This document shows positions 1 through 7,285 of a DNA stretch of 64,000 nt, one piece after another. The notes below the pieces were generated by a model that was not told where the DNA came from, did not search any database, and saw only the letters and a program-made list of their open reading frames with translations. The stretch is from CAZBSE01 sp964610385. GTDB taxonomy: Bacteria > Actinomycetota > Humimicrobiia > Humimicrobiales > Humimicrobiaceae. The number at the start of each line of letters is the position of its first letter. Positions within the stretch are counted from its first letter, which is position 1. The stretch is from assembly GCA_964610385.1 (NCBI GenBank), contig CAZSXW010000001.1, positions 261,303-325,302 on the forward strand, given 5' to 3'. The position numbers were made by a program, and so were the translations under genes.

Positions 1-922
1 AAGGCAGCATTATAAAAGGGCCAAGAAAAACAGCTGCTATCAGAACGATAGCCATTGACATCATAAAAATATTGTAGTCAAAAGCTGCAAATAAAACTCT
101 TGAATAACCCCTTACAACATCCCTAAAACTTTTATACATCCTGCAGTATAAATTGCTGCGTCCGTCAAAAATCATAAATTTATATCCGCTCTTTTTTACA
201 TGTTTTGAAATCTTTACATCTTCCAAAACTTTCCCCTTGATAGATTTATGCCCTCCGATCTTCCTGTAAACCTCTGCCTTAAACAGCATAAATTGTCCAA
301 TTGCAGTGCAGAAAAGCGCACTCCTTGCTTTTCTCATAAGGTAAAGCGGAAAAAGAGCTAAAATGATATAATTCCCAAACGGTACCATCATTCTTTCATG
401 CATTGTGACCATTATCTGCATAGGGAAAACAGATAACGCATCAACTTTATATCTAAGTAGGCATGCAACCGCGCTTGATATGGAGTCAGGGAAATGAAGG
501 GTATCCGCATCGGTAAAAACCATATATTTTCCCCTGGCATATTTCGACAGCTGGTGGCAGGCGAAGGACTTGCCCAGCCATCCCTTTTTCAAAGGTTCTC
601 CTTTATAAAATTTTACATTGGAATATTTTTTAGAAAGCTCTTTTAGTATATTTACAGTATTGTCGTTAGAGTTATCATCAAGAACAAGTATTTCTATATT
701 TTTATAGTCCTGTTTGGTAAGAGAAACAATACATTTTTTTATGTTTTGTTCTTCATTCCTGGCAGGAATAAGAACAGATATCAGCGGGTTCTCCTTTATT
801 ATACTTGGCGGAAGCTTGTATCTTGATGTGTTTTTAAACAGAATATTATTTATTAAAAAGTTTAATAGTATAAAAAGAAGAATTACAGCCAATGTATATT
901 GGTATAATAAAATAACGTCCAT
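1..922 (-). CDS. Family 2 glycosyltransferase, C-terminus cut by window edge
   Basis: This is a membrane-anchored GT2 glycosyltransferase, running off the left edge with about 307 residues visible. Residues 5-25 form a hydrophobic helix. They are followed by LISVLIPARNEE, the DDNSNDNT nucleotide-sugar motif, the TDADT metal-binding motif, a GQFMLF segment and LEDVKISKHVKKSG. Further hydrophobic helices begin where the window ends. This order is typical of CrtQ-like and hopanoid/carotenoid-type GT2 enzymes, which transfer a sugar from UDP-sugar to a lipid. The substrate cannot be told from the sequence. The start is the ATG at 922. No Shine-Dalgarno is visible, but an extended -10 element lies about 30 bases upstream. 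A CrtO-like acyltransferase occurs 26 kb away, and a shared pathway is only a guess. Confidence 0.85.
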   Translation of the reverse strand, partial: MDVILLYQYTLAVILLFILLNFLINNILFKNTSRYKLPPSIIKENPLISVLIPARNEEQNIKKCIVSLTKQDYKNIEILVLDDNSNDNTVNILKELSKKYSNVKFYKGEPLKKGWLGKSFACHQLSKYARGKYMVFTDADTLHFPDSISSAVACLLRYKVDALSVFPMQIMVTMHERMMVPFGNYIILALFPLYLMRKARSALFCTAIGQFMLFKAEVYRKIGGHKSIKGKVLEDVKISKHVKKSGYKFMIFDGRSNLYCRMYKSFRDVVRGYSRVLFAAFDYNIFMMSMAIVLIAAVFLGPFIMLP

Positions 923-952
923 TTATTTTATGTATGAAATAATAGTGTGACT

Positions 953-961
953 ATTATACCA
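953..961 (-). promoter_or_regulatory. Extended -10 promoter element for the glycosyltransferase
   Basis: Read on the minus strand this is TGGTATAAT, a perfect -10 hexamer with a TGn extension, about 30 bases before the glycosyltransferase start. No good -35 is visible. The same nine bases occur before the aldolase gene, so this may be a common promoter form in this genome. Confidence 0.5.
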
Positions 962-1098
962 CAGTTCTATAATCCAGGTCTTTTTAACTGAAATAAATAG
1001 GCGTAAAGTTTCCCATACGGCCGATGTGAATAAGGCACTAATTTTAAAAAGCTGCTTTTAGATATTTTCTTTTTGTCAAAGTTTTTTAAACCAGGATA

Positions 1099-2091
1099 TT
1101 ACTGATATGCTGCTTTCATATCCTCAATAGTCACAGGCTTGTAATCCCCAGCATGACCGCTGGTCCCAAAATCGATCATTTTCCCCTTGACTACCTGATA
1201 AACTGCTTCCCTTGCAGCTCCAAAATAAGTCCTGGGGTCAAAGGCATCAAGGTTCTCGCTTAAGTACTTCCTAACTGCCCCCGTCATCGCCAGTCTTCCA
1301 TCAGTGTCGACATTAATCTTCCTGATCCCTCTTTTTATAGCTTCCTGTATACTTTCCATAGGCACACCCATGGTCTTTTCAAGTTTTCCGCCGTATTTAT
1401 TTATAATCTCAATTAATTCCTGCGGTACAGAAGATGAACCATGCATAACAAGGGGGACTCCTGGTATTTTTTCAATGACCTTATTTATTATATCTAGTGC
1501 AAGAGTCGGTTTTGCCTTGAATTTATATGCACCATGGCTTGTCCCTATAGCAAGAGCGAGAGCATCTACACCGGTAAGTTTTATAAATCTTGCTGCTTCG
1601 TCAGGGTCGGTAAGTTTTACTTTTCCGGAGCCAACACCATCCTCTATTCCACCAAGTGTTCCCAGCTCACCCTCAACAGATACTCCAAACTTATGAGCAT
1701 AATCAACCACTTCTGTGGTTACCGCAACATTTTCATCAAAACTAGTGGGTGTCTTTGAATCTTCTTTAAGCGATCCATCAATCATAACTGATGTGAAGCC
1801 CAGCTCAATAGCCAGCTTACAGGTATCAAGGCTGTTTCCATGATCAAGATGCAGTACAATGGGTATATCAGGATTATCTTCGACTGCAGCAGCAGCCAGA
1901 TATTTGATATAAGCCATATTTGTGTATTTAAGAGCTCCTCTACTTGCCTGAATGATCACCGGCGATTTTGTCTCACTGGCCGCTCTCATTATACCCTGAA
2001 TCTGTTCCATATTATTGACGTTGTAAGCTCCAACTCCGTAATTACTCTTTATTGCTTCATCCAAAACCTGTTTTAGTGGTACTAATGGCAT
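1099..2091 (-). CDS. fba: Class II fructose-bisphosphate aldolase
   Basis: This cytoplasmic zinc aldolase cleaves fructose 1,6-bisphosphate to dihydroxyacetone phosphate and glyceraldehyde 3-phosphate in glycolysis, and works in reverse in gluconeogenesis. At 330 residues it is near the usual length for the class. Visible motifs are HLDHGNS at 81-87 (zinc histidine region), VEGELG at 139-144, GTSHG at 183-187 (zinc and substrate), MHGSSS near 217 and NVDTDGR near 260. The ATG at 2091 has AAGGAGG a few bases upstream. The gene follows the GAF-ANTAR regulator but has its own extended -10 promoter between the two. The closely related tagatose-bisphosphate aldolases cannot be fully excluded, but the length and motifs favour FBA. 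Confidence 0.95.
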   Translation of the reverse strand: MPLVPLKQVLDEAIKSNYGVGAYNVNNMEQIQGIMRAASETKSPVIIQASRGALKYTNMAYIKYLAAAAVEDNPDIPIVLHLDHGNSLDTCKLAIELGFTSVMIDGSLKEDSKTPTSFDENVAVTTEVVDYAHKFGVSVEGELGTLGGIEDGVGSGKVKLTDPDEAARFIKLTGVDALALAIGTSHGAYKFKAKPTLALDIINKVIEKIPGVPLVMHGSSSVPQELIEIINKYGGKLEKTMGVPMESIQEAIKRGIRKINVDTDGRLAMTGAVRKYLSENLDAFDPRTYFGAAREAVYQVVKGKMIDFGTSGHAGDYKPVTIEDMKAAYQ

Positions 2092-2137
2092 CGGTCCTCC
2101 TTATAAATATTTAAATTCCCAAATTAAAATTTTAATA

Positions 2138-2146
2138 ATTATACCA
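2138..2146 (-). promoter_or_regulatory. Extended -10 promoter element for fba
   Basis: The minus strand reads TGGTATAAT, 47 bases before the fba start and directly downstream of the GAF-ANTAR gene. No convincing -35 hexamer is seen at 17 bases, consistent with an extended -10 promoter. Confidence 0.5.
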
Positions 2147-2181
2147 CTACAGAAATTTATTTCTATGGTCAAAAACTGCTT

Positions 2182-2898
2182 TTATATGCCCTTCATCTCA
2201 TGCGATAATATTATTGCTTCTGCTATTTCTCTCATCGGTTTTCTGTTGTCCATGGCAAATTTCTGTATCTTCCTGAAAGCTTCCTCCTCCGTAAGATTCT
2301 GTCTTTTCATCAATATACCCTTTGCCCTTTCCACAGACTTTCTTGTCTCAAGTTCTTCCTTTACTACTTTTGTCTCTACAACCAGCCGATAATTTTCTAT
2401 CACTATCGCAGCCTGGTCCGCCACTGTTTTCAAAATGTTTACTTCATAATCGCTGAACTTATGAGGTTCTGATGTGTATATTGTAAGTACCCCTATTGAC
2501 CTTCCCTTCACGTGAAGGGGTACACATAAAAGAGATGCCAGATTCTCTTTTCTGGCTATGTCCCTGTACTTATAAATCTTATTTTCCAGGATATTATATA
2601 CCGCGATAGGACTGTTCTCTAAAGCTACCTTTCCTGCAATTCCCTCTCCCAGTTTAAGGGGATTCTTATTTATATATTCCTTGCTGATACTCTGGGTAGC
2701 CTTTATGGTCAGTTCCTTCTTCTTGGGATCAAGAAGCATCAGAGAGCATATTTTCGATCCCATGACTTCCGCGGTCACTGTTACTATAAGTTTTAATATA
2801 TCTTCAAGGTAAAGATCGGATGTTATTGCCTCGCTTATCTTGGACAAAGCCTCGATGACTTCTTTTCCCTTTGCCAGATTTTCATTTTTACCAGTCAT
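2182..2898 (-). CDS. GAF-ANTAR antitermination regulator
   Basis: This 238-residue cytoplasmic regulator has a GAF sensor domain (about residues 15-165, with LGEGIAGKVALE and LLCVPLHVKGRSIGVLTIY) followed by a C-terminal ANTAR domain (about 178-235, with SVERAKGILMKRQNLTEEEAF). ANTAR proteins bind paired hexaloop RNA hairpins and prevent termination. No receiver domain is present, so the GAF domain is presumably the input. The gene lies upstream of fba in the same direction. I did not find an obvious pair of hexaloop hairpins in the fba leader, so its target is unknown. The start is the ATG at 2898. ANTAR proteins are common in Actinomycetota and also occur in Bacillota. Confidence 0.88.
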   Translation of the reverse strand: MTGKNENLAKGKEVIEALSKISEAITSDLYLEDILKLIVTVTAEVMGSKICSLMLLDPKKKELTIKATQSISKEYINKNPLKLGEGIAGKVALENSPIAVYNILENKIYKYRDIARKENLASLLCVPLHVKGRSIGVLTIYTSEPHKFSDYEVNILKTVADQAAIVIENYRLVVETKVVKEELETRKSVERAKGILMKRQNLTEEEAFRKIQKFAMDNRKPMREIAEAIILSHEMKGI

Positions 2899-3039
2899 AT
2901 TGATTATCCCTATACATTATAGAGCTGAAAACTCATTATATTATATAAACTTCTAAAATTGAATATGAGCCGCAGCCCAATACAGCAGCAGCGGAAGGTA
3001 TTTACAAAAGATTACAATATGGCTAAAATTCTAAGCTGT

Positions 3040-3115
3040 GGCGCATTCGTCTAGTGGTCTAGGACATGGCCCTCTCACGGCTAAAACAGGGGTTCGAGTC
3101 CCCTATGCGCTACCA
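3040..3115 (+). tRNA. tRNA-Glu (anticodon CTC)
   Basis: A 76-base cloverleaf folds by eye. The acceptor is GGCGCAT pairing with ATGCGCT (a G-T first pair), the D arm is closed by GTC/GAC, and the anticodon stem is TGGCC/GGCTA. The loop CTCTCAC places CTC at 34-36, and the T stem is AGGGG/CCCCT with loop TTCGAGT. The discriminator is A and CCA is encoded. Confidence 0.93.
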
Positions 3116-3197
3116 GACACTTTTTCTATTTATAAAACAGCTTCATCATTGTAAGTTCTTACATTACACATAATCAGAATAATTATCTTTATTTATA

Positions 3198-3245
3198 TTG
3201 ATAAATGTGATATATATCTATATATCTACATCTATCGATATATAT
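3198..3245 (+). promoter_or_regulatory. Promoter with overlapping dyads upstream of the thioredoxin-permease-arsR operon
   Basis: TTGATA at 3198-3203 and TATATC at 3221-3226 are separated by 17 bases. A dyad ATATATATC (3210-3218) / GATATATAT (3237-3245) overlaps the spacer and the start region. A second dyad, TGTAAG-tt-CTTACA, lies upstream at 3150-3163. These are plausible operators for the ArsR-family repressor at the end of the operon. Confidence 0.5.
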
Positions 3246-3288
3246 ATTAGGAATTTAAATTAATTGTATAAAAGAAAAGGGCAGAAAA

Positions 3289-3528
3289 ATGGAAATTAAA
3301 GTAGTGGGTCCTGGCTGTGTAAACTGTAAAAACCTGTTAGAGATAGTTAAACGAGCCGTTAAAGAGCTGGATCTAAAAATAGAGATTGGGTATGTAACTG
3401 ATATTCAAAAAATAGTTGAAATGGGTATTATGCAGACTCCCGCACTTGCAATCAATGATAAGGTTGTACTGTCAGGTTTTGTGCCAGATATAAAAACTGT
3501 AAAGAATAAGATTAAAGAAAACAAATAG
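3289..3528 (+). CDS. Small thioredoxin-like redox protein (TM0996/redox-active disulfide protein 2 type)
   Basis: This 79-residue thioredoxin-fold protein has a CVNC active site at C10-C13 near the N-terminus and a TPAL cis-proline loop near residue 50. It belongs to the short archaeal/anaerobe-type thioredoxins that reduce disulfides in the cytoplasm. The ATG at 3289 is preceded by AAAAGGGCAGAAAA. The permease gene starts 7 bases after its stop and an ArsR regulator follows, the usual layout of metal/metalloid-responsive permease operons. It may supply electrons for reduction of the permease substrate, or regenerate the permease's own cysteines. Confidence 0.85.
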   Translation: MEIKVVGPGCVNCKNLLEIVKRAVKELDLKIEIGYVTDIQKIVEMGIMQTPALAINDKVVLSGFVPDIKTVKNKIKENK

Positions 3529-3535
3529 ATAGACT

Positions 3536-4501
3536 ATGAACATATTTTATCCTGTACAACTGTTGGCTGACTGGCTGACTTCTGATGTTTTCCACCTGAA
3601 TGGTAAGAAGCTACTTGCTTCAGCAATAAACTTTTTTATATACGACACAATAAAGATATTTATCCTGCTTGTAGTAATTATATTTGCTGTATCTATAATC
3701 AGGACATTTCTATCACCTGAAAAGATTAGAGGGATACTATCCCGCAGGAATAAGTATATAGGTAATTTTCTTGCCGCAGTTTTGGGAATAATTACTCCAT
3801 TTTGTTCATGCAGTGCTATTCCCCTATTTTTAGGATTTATGGAAGCAGGCATACCTCTGGGAACGACTTTTTCCTTTCTTGTATCTTCTCCTATGATAAA
3901 TGAGGTCGCTCTTGTTCTTCTTCTGGGTTCTTTTGGTTGGAAGGTAGCTTTAATCTATATTGGAAGTGGACTTATTATTGCAATACTTTCAGGAATTTTA
4001 ATTGGAAGACTTAAGGTTGAAAACCTGGTTGAAGATTTTGTCTTTAAAAATAAATTGAATTCATCTGAAAACGGCATAAAGATGAGTTGGAAAGAAAGAC
4101 TTAACTATGCAAAAAGTTATACAGGTCAGATTATTAAAAAAGTGTGGTATTATATTTTAATAGGTATAGGGATCGGGGCTTTTATACATGGTTATGTTCC
4201 TATAGACTTTTTAGCTCAGTATGCTGGTGCTGATAAGTGGTACGGAGTTATCATTGCAACAATAATAGGAATCCCTCTTTATTCAAATGCAGCAGGGGTA
4301 ATACCACTGGTAAGTGCACTTGCTGAAAAGGGGGTTGCTATTGGTACAACTCTATCTTTTATGATGGCAGTCACGGCACTATCATTACCTGAATTTTTAA
4401 TTCTAAAAAGGGTGATGAAAACAAAATTGATTTTGATATTTGCGGGAATAGTCGGTGGAGGTATTTTAATTACAGGATACATATTTAACTTTATTTTATA
4501 A
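3536..4501 (+). CDS. Permease, DUF318/UPF0718 (ArsP-like) family
   Basis: This 321-residue integral membrane protein has about eight predicted helices in two related halves. Each half carries a conserved Pro-rich re-entrant motif: FCSCSAIPLF in the first and IPLYSNAAGVIPL in the second. The FCSCSAIP cysteines are the hallmark of the family, which includes ArsP organoarsenical efflux permeases. The middle loop (about 160-195) is hydrophilic. The gene sits between a CxxC thioredoxin-like gene and an ArsR repressor, so export of a thiophilic metal or metalloid is likely. The exact substrate cannot be read from the sequence. The start ATG at 3536 is close-coupled to the upstream gene. Confidence 0.85.
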   Translation: MNIFYPVQLLADWLTSDVFHLNGKKLLASAINFFIYDTIKIFILLVVIIFAVSIIRTFLSPEKIRGILSRRNKYIGNFLAAVLGIITPFCSCSAIPLFLGFMEAGIPLGTTFSFLVSSPMINEVALVLLLGSFGWKVALIYIGSGLIIAILSGILIGRLKVENLVEDFVFKNKLNSSENGIKMSWKERLNYAKSYTGQIIKKVWYYILIGIGIGAFIHGYVPIDFLAQYAGADKWYGVIIATIIGIPLYSNAAGVIPLVSALAEKGVAIGTTLSFMMAVTALSLPEFLILKRVMKTKLILIFAGIVGGGILITGYIFNFIL

Positions 4502-4530
4502 GACATTTTACTTAGAGTAATGTAGGGTTA

Positions 4531-4875
4531 ATGGAAAAAATTATTAAAATTTTAAAAGCCATTTCTGATAATAATAGGTTAAGAATAATTTGCCTTATTT
4601 TTCATAGAAGCGGGTTATGTGTATGTGAAATAACTGAAATTATTGGCCTTTCACAATCGACCATATCAACACACTTAAAAAAGTTACAGGATGCAGGATT
4701 GATAACTTATTCCAAAAATGGTCTCTGGATAAATTATTATATAAATAAAGACTTAGAAAAAATCTTTTTAAATCTCCTGAGCACATTAATGATTCAACTG
4801 AAGAATGATAAAAAGATAAAAGAAGATTTAAAAAAAGCTGAAAAAGTCTCACGGCTTGAGATATGTAAGAGCTAA
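4531..4875 (+). CDS. ArsR-family winged-helix metalloregulator
   Basis: This 114-residue repressor has the ArsR/SmtB fold. The helix-turn-helix is ITEIIGLSQSTISTHLKKLQDAGLI (about 35-60) and the wing SKNGLWINYYI. An LCVCEI motif (C30, C32) at the start of the DNA-binding region matches the CVC metalloid sensor of ArsR proteins. It ends the three-gene operon and presumably represses it by binding one of the dyads upstream of 3289, releasing DNA when metal or metalloid binds the cysteines. The intergenic spacing to the permease is 29 bases. Confidence 0.88.
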   Translation: MEKIIKILKAISDNNRLRIICLIFHRSGLCVCEITEIIGLSQSTISTHLKKLQDAGLITYSKNGLWINYYINKDLEKIFLNLLSTLMIQLKNDKKIKEDLKKAEKVSRLEICKS

Positions 4876-4985
4876 AACTGGTTATAGGTTCCGTTAAATT
4901 TACTCATATTTAAGCTTATATATAGAGACTAAATCTTTTATAATCTGGTTCCAACTAAATTTTATATGGGTTACTATTTAAATAA

Positions 4986-7229
4986 CTATGGACTGTAGGT
5001 AACCCTTAGGCTAACTTCAGGTGGAGGTGGAGAAATTCTAACATCCCAAGTGTTATCATTGTCAGTGCTAAATTGACTGGTAAACTGATTGCTTTGTAAT
5101 TCACATCTAATTTGAAATCTGGATTTCCCTTGTTCAACAGCTTCCATGAATTTTTCTTTTAAGAGTTCATTAGAATCAGATATAGGTCCATTTTCTATTT
5201 GAGAATAGGGCCATCTGTCATCATTGTAGTATACCGGCATAAAATAGTCTTCGGCAACTAATTCTCTTGGTCCCCAATCTACAACATATATATAAAGGTA
5301 ATCATAAAATGATGGAACACCATTTTGCCAGGGAAAATTAAATGTAAAAATTACATCCTGAACAGTTCCTCCAGGAAAGCCTGTAATATCAAAACTGATA
5401 AATGTTGAAATGTTTTTATTCTGGTCACTGTCTCCAACGTATAATCCATAAACATCAGAGTTATTATATACTTCACCATTTCGTTCTATCCATCCGCTTT
5501 CAGAAGGTACAATAGGAAAATCCATACTCAATAGGGCTGACATCTCTATTTGTCTATACATCACATCAACCCATTCGATCCTAGCATCCCACTCGCCATC
5601 CTGGTCTTCCACCATAACAGATACACCATAATTACCCTCTATATTCGGAGCAGTCCAGACCATAGGATTGGCAGTATCATCTGAAACCATACCTCCAGTT
5701 ACAGTCCACTTATAGGTCAAACTATCTCCATCAGGATCTACAGCAATAGCAGTCACATCATATTTTAAACCCGGGACTATTAAAGGATTAGAAAAAACAA
5801 TATCATTTACTACTGGAGTATTATTACCCCTTAAAACTTCTTCGTCTTCATCTTTTTCAGTACTACCCGTTTCTTCCTCTATTTCTTCAGGTTCTTCGTT
5901 GGCTACTTCTTCCTCAGTCTCTTCTTCAGTTTCTTCTTCCTTTTCTGTCTCTGCGCCGTCGATTTTATCTTCTTCTAAAATCTCAAGTTCTCGATTTTCA
6001 TAAGGATTTGAACCATCTAATATGGGAAAATCGATTATCTGCCTAACATTATTACCTGTAAAAGCATTATATATATTTATTATTTTATTAACTGCAGGAA
6101 GAAGCATTCGTGATAATTTTGTTGCCATATCATCCCGAACAAAGACTGGATTCCTTATAATACTTGCTATTCTTGCAAAAAAAGATTCAAAAACAGAAGG
6201 GGATATTACAAGTGGAAGAGACTGAATATAGATTTGCTGCTTATTATTATGGAGATCTCTTTCATCTTCCCAGACAATACTATCACTATATATATCCGGG
6301 TATAATTGATTATATGATGTTGGGTCAACTCTTGCTGCCATTCCACCTGCTGCAATATCATAAATGTATATCTGATAATTCTCTAACCAGATTACTTTAT
6401 TTCCTGAGATTTTAGCCCCATATTGGTAACCAAAGGTGGGGTATAACCTTGAGGACGAATTAGTTGTTATATCATAAATATAGACCTGACTTATATCTGC
6501 ATTCCTTGTATCAGAATAAACTATTTTGTTTTGATAAATAGAAGTTACATCTTGCCTGGAATTAAAGGGGTCTATTCTTGTTATTAATGAAGTATCAATA
6601 TCAAATAAATAAGCCTGGTATTTGTAAAAATCTGTTGCGGCATTATCAATATTATCAGACCAGACTATCTTATTCTCATAAATATGGGGAGATATCTGAC
6701 TTGATGTAGTAGGATTAATCCTGGTTATAGCTTCAGTGGAAATATCGTATGAATAAATCTGGGTATTTTCACTTCCGAATCTAAAATCCTCCCATACTAT
6801 TTTGTCGCCATAGATGTCAGCTTGAAGCTGATCAAAATCAGTAGGAGCTATTCTTATAGGTTCAATATCCGGTGTTAAAAGATTATATAAAAAAATTTGA
6901 TAAACAGGATCGGAGGAATCTGATACATTTTCTGACCATACAACCAGGTTTTCATATATTGCAGGCTCTATCTGTTTATTACCGTCTGAAAATACAGGGC
7001 CTGAAATCCCGGAGTTAGTGTTATAGATATATATTTCTGTTTCTCCACTTCTTTTATCCATCCATACAACATTTTCACCACATATATCAGGATATCGTTG
7101 AAACTCTGTTGTTGGGTCTATCCTTAATGATGACGTGTCAGAAAAAAGTATATTTACAGGATATAAAAGAAATAATGCGATTAATAATATGGAAATGAAG
7201 AATATTTTAAGGCTTTTTATTTTCCTCAT
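4986..7229 (-). CDS. Secreted beta-propeller (TolB-like repeats) and PKD protein
   Basis: The protein is about 747 residues. It begins with a signal peptide (MRKIKSLK followed by a hydrophobic stretch to about residue 30). At least seven imperfect repeats of 40-50 residues follow, each with the pattern P-x-I-Y-x-x-x-I-V-W-x-D and a later IYIYDI strand; this is a TolB/WD-like propeller found in cell-surface proteins. Next come a very acidic Glu/Lys/Thr linker, a PKD-like domain (DPDGDSLTYKWTV) and a C-terminal beta-rich domain resembling the DNRLRE family. An upstream in-frame start at 7274 exists, but AGAGGA lies 6 bases before the ATG at 7229. It lies 56 bases downstream of the glutamate synthase operon. 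Its function is unknown and it probably binds the cell surface or a polymer. Confidence 0.75.
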   Translation of the reverse strand: MRKIKSLKIFFISILLIALFLLYPVNILFSDTSSLRIDPTTEFQRYPDICGENVVWMDKRSGETEIYIYNTNSGISGPVFSDGNKQIEPAIYENLVVWSENVSDSSDPVYQIFLYNLLTPDIEPIRIAPTDFDQLQADIYGDKIVWEDFRFGSENTQIYSYDISTEAITRINPTTSSQISPHIYENKIVWSDNIDNAATDFYKYQAYLFDIDTSLITRIDPFNSRQDVTSIYQNKIVYSDTRNADISQVYIYDITTNSSSRLYPTFGYQYGAKISGNKVIWLENYQIYIYDIAAGGMAARVDPTSYNQLYPDIYSDSIVWEDERDLHNNKQQIYIQSLPLVISPSVFESFFARIASIIRNPVFVRDDMATKLSRMLLPAVNKIINIYNAFTGNNVRQIIDFPILDGSNPYENRELEILEEDKIDGAETEKEEETEEETEEEVANEEPEEIEEETGSTEKDEDEEVLRGNNTPVVNDIVFSNPLIVPGLKYDVTAIAVDPDGDSLTYKWTVTGGMVSDDTANPMVWTAPNIEGNYGVSVMVEDQDGEWDARIEWVDVMYRQIEMSALLSMDFPIVPSESGWIERNGEVYNNSDVYGLYVGDSDQNKNISTFISFDITGFPGGTVQDVIFTFNFPWQNGVPSFYDYLYIYVVDWGPRELVAEDYFMPVYYNDDRWPYSQIENGPISDSNELLKEKFMEAVEQGKSRFQIRCELQSNQFTSQFSTDNDNTWDVRISPPPPEVSLRVTYSP

Positions 7230-7285
7230 AGCATTTCCTCTTATAGTCAAAAATAAAAGAAAGCTCAACTTCAAATGGTATTTTT

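Noticed and set aside
1304..1696. Open frames on the plus strand opposite fba
   Set aside because: They are antisense to a strongly supported gene, without ribosome binding sites or family features.
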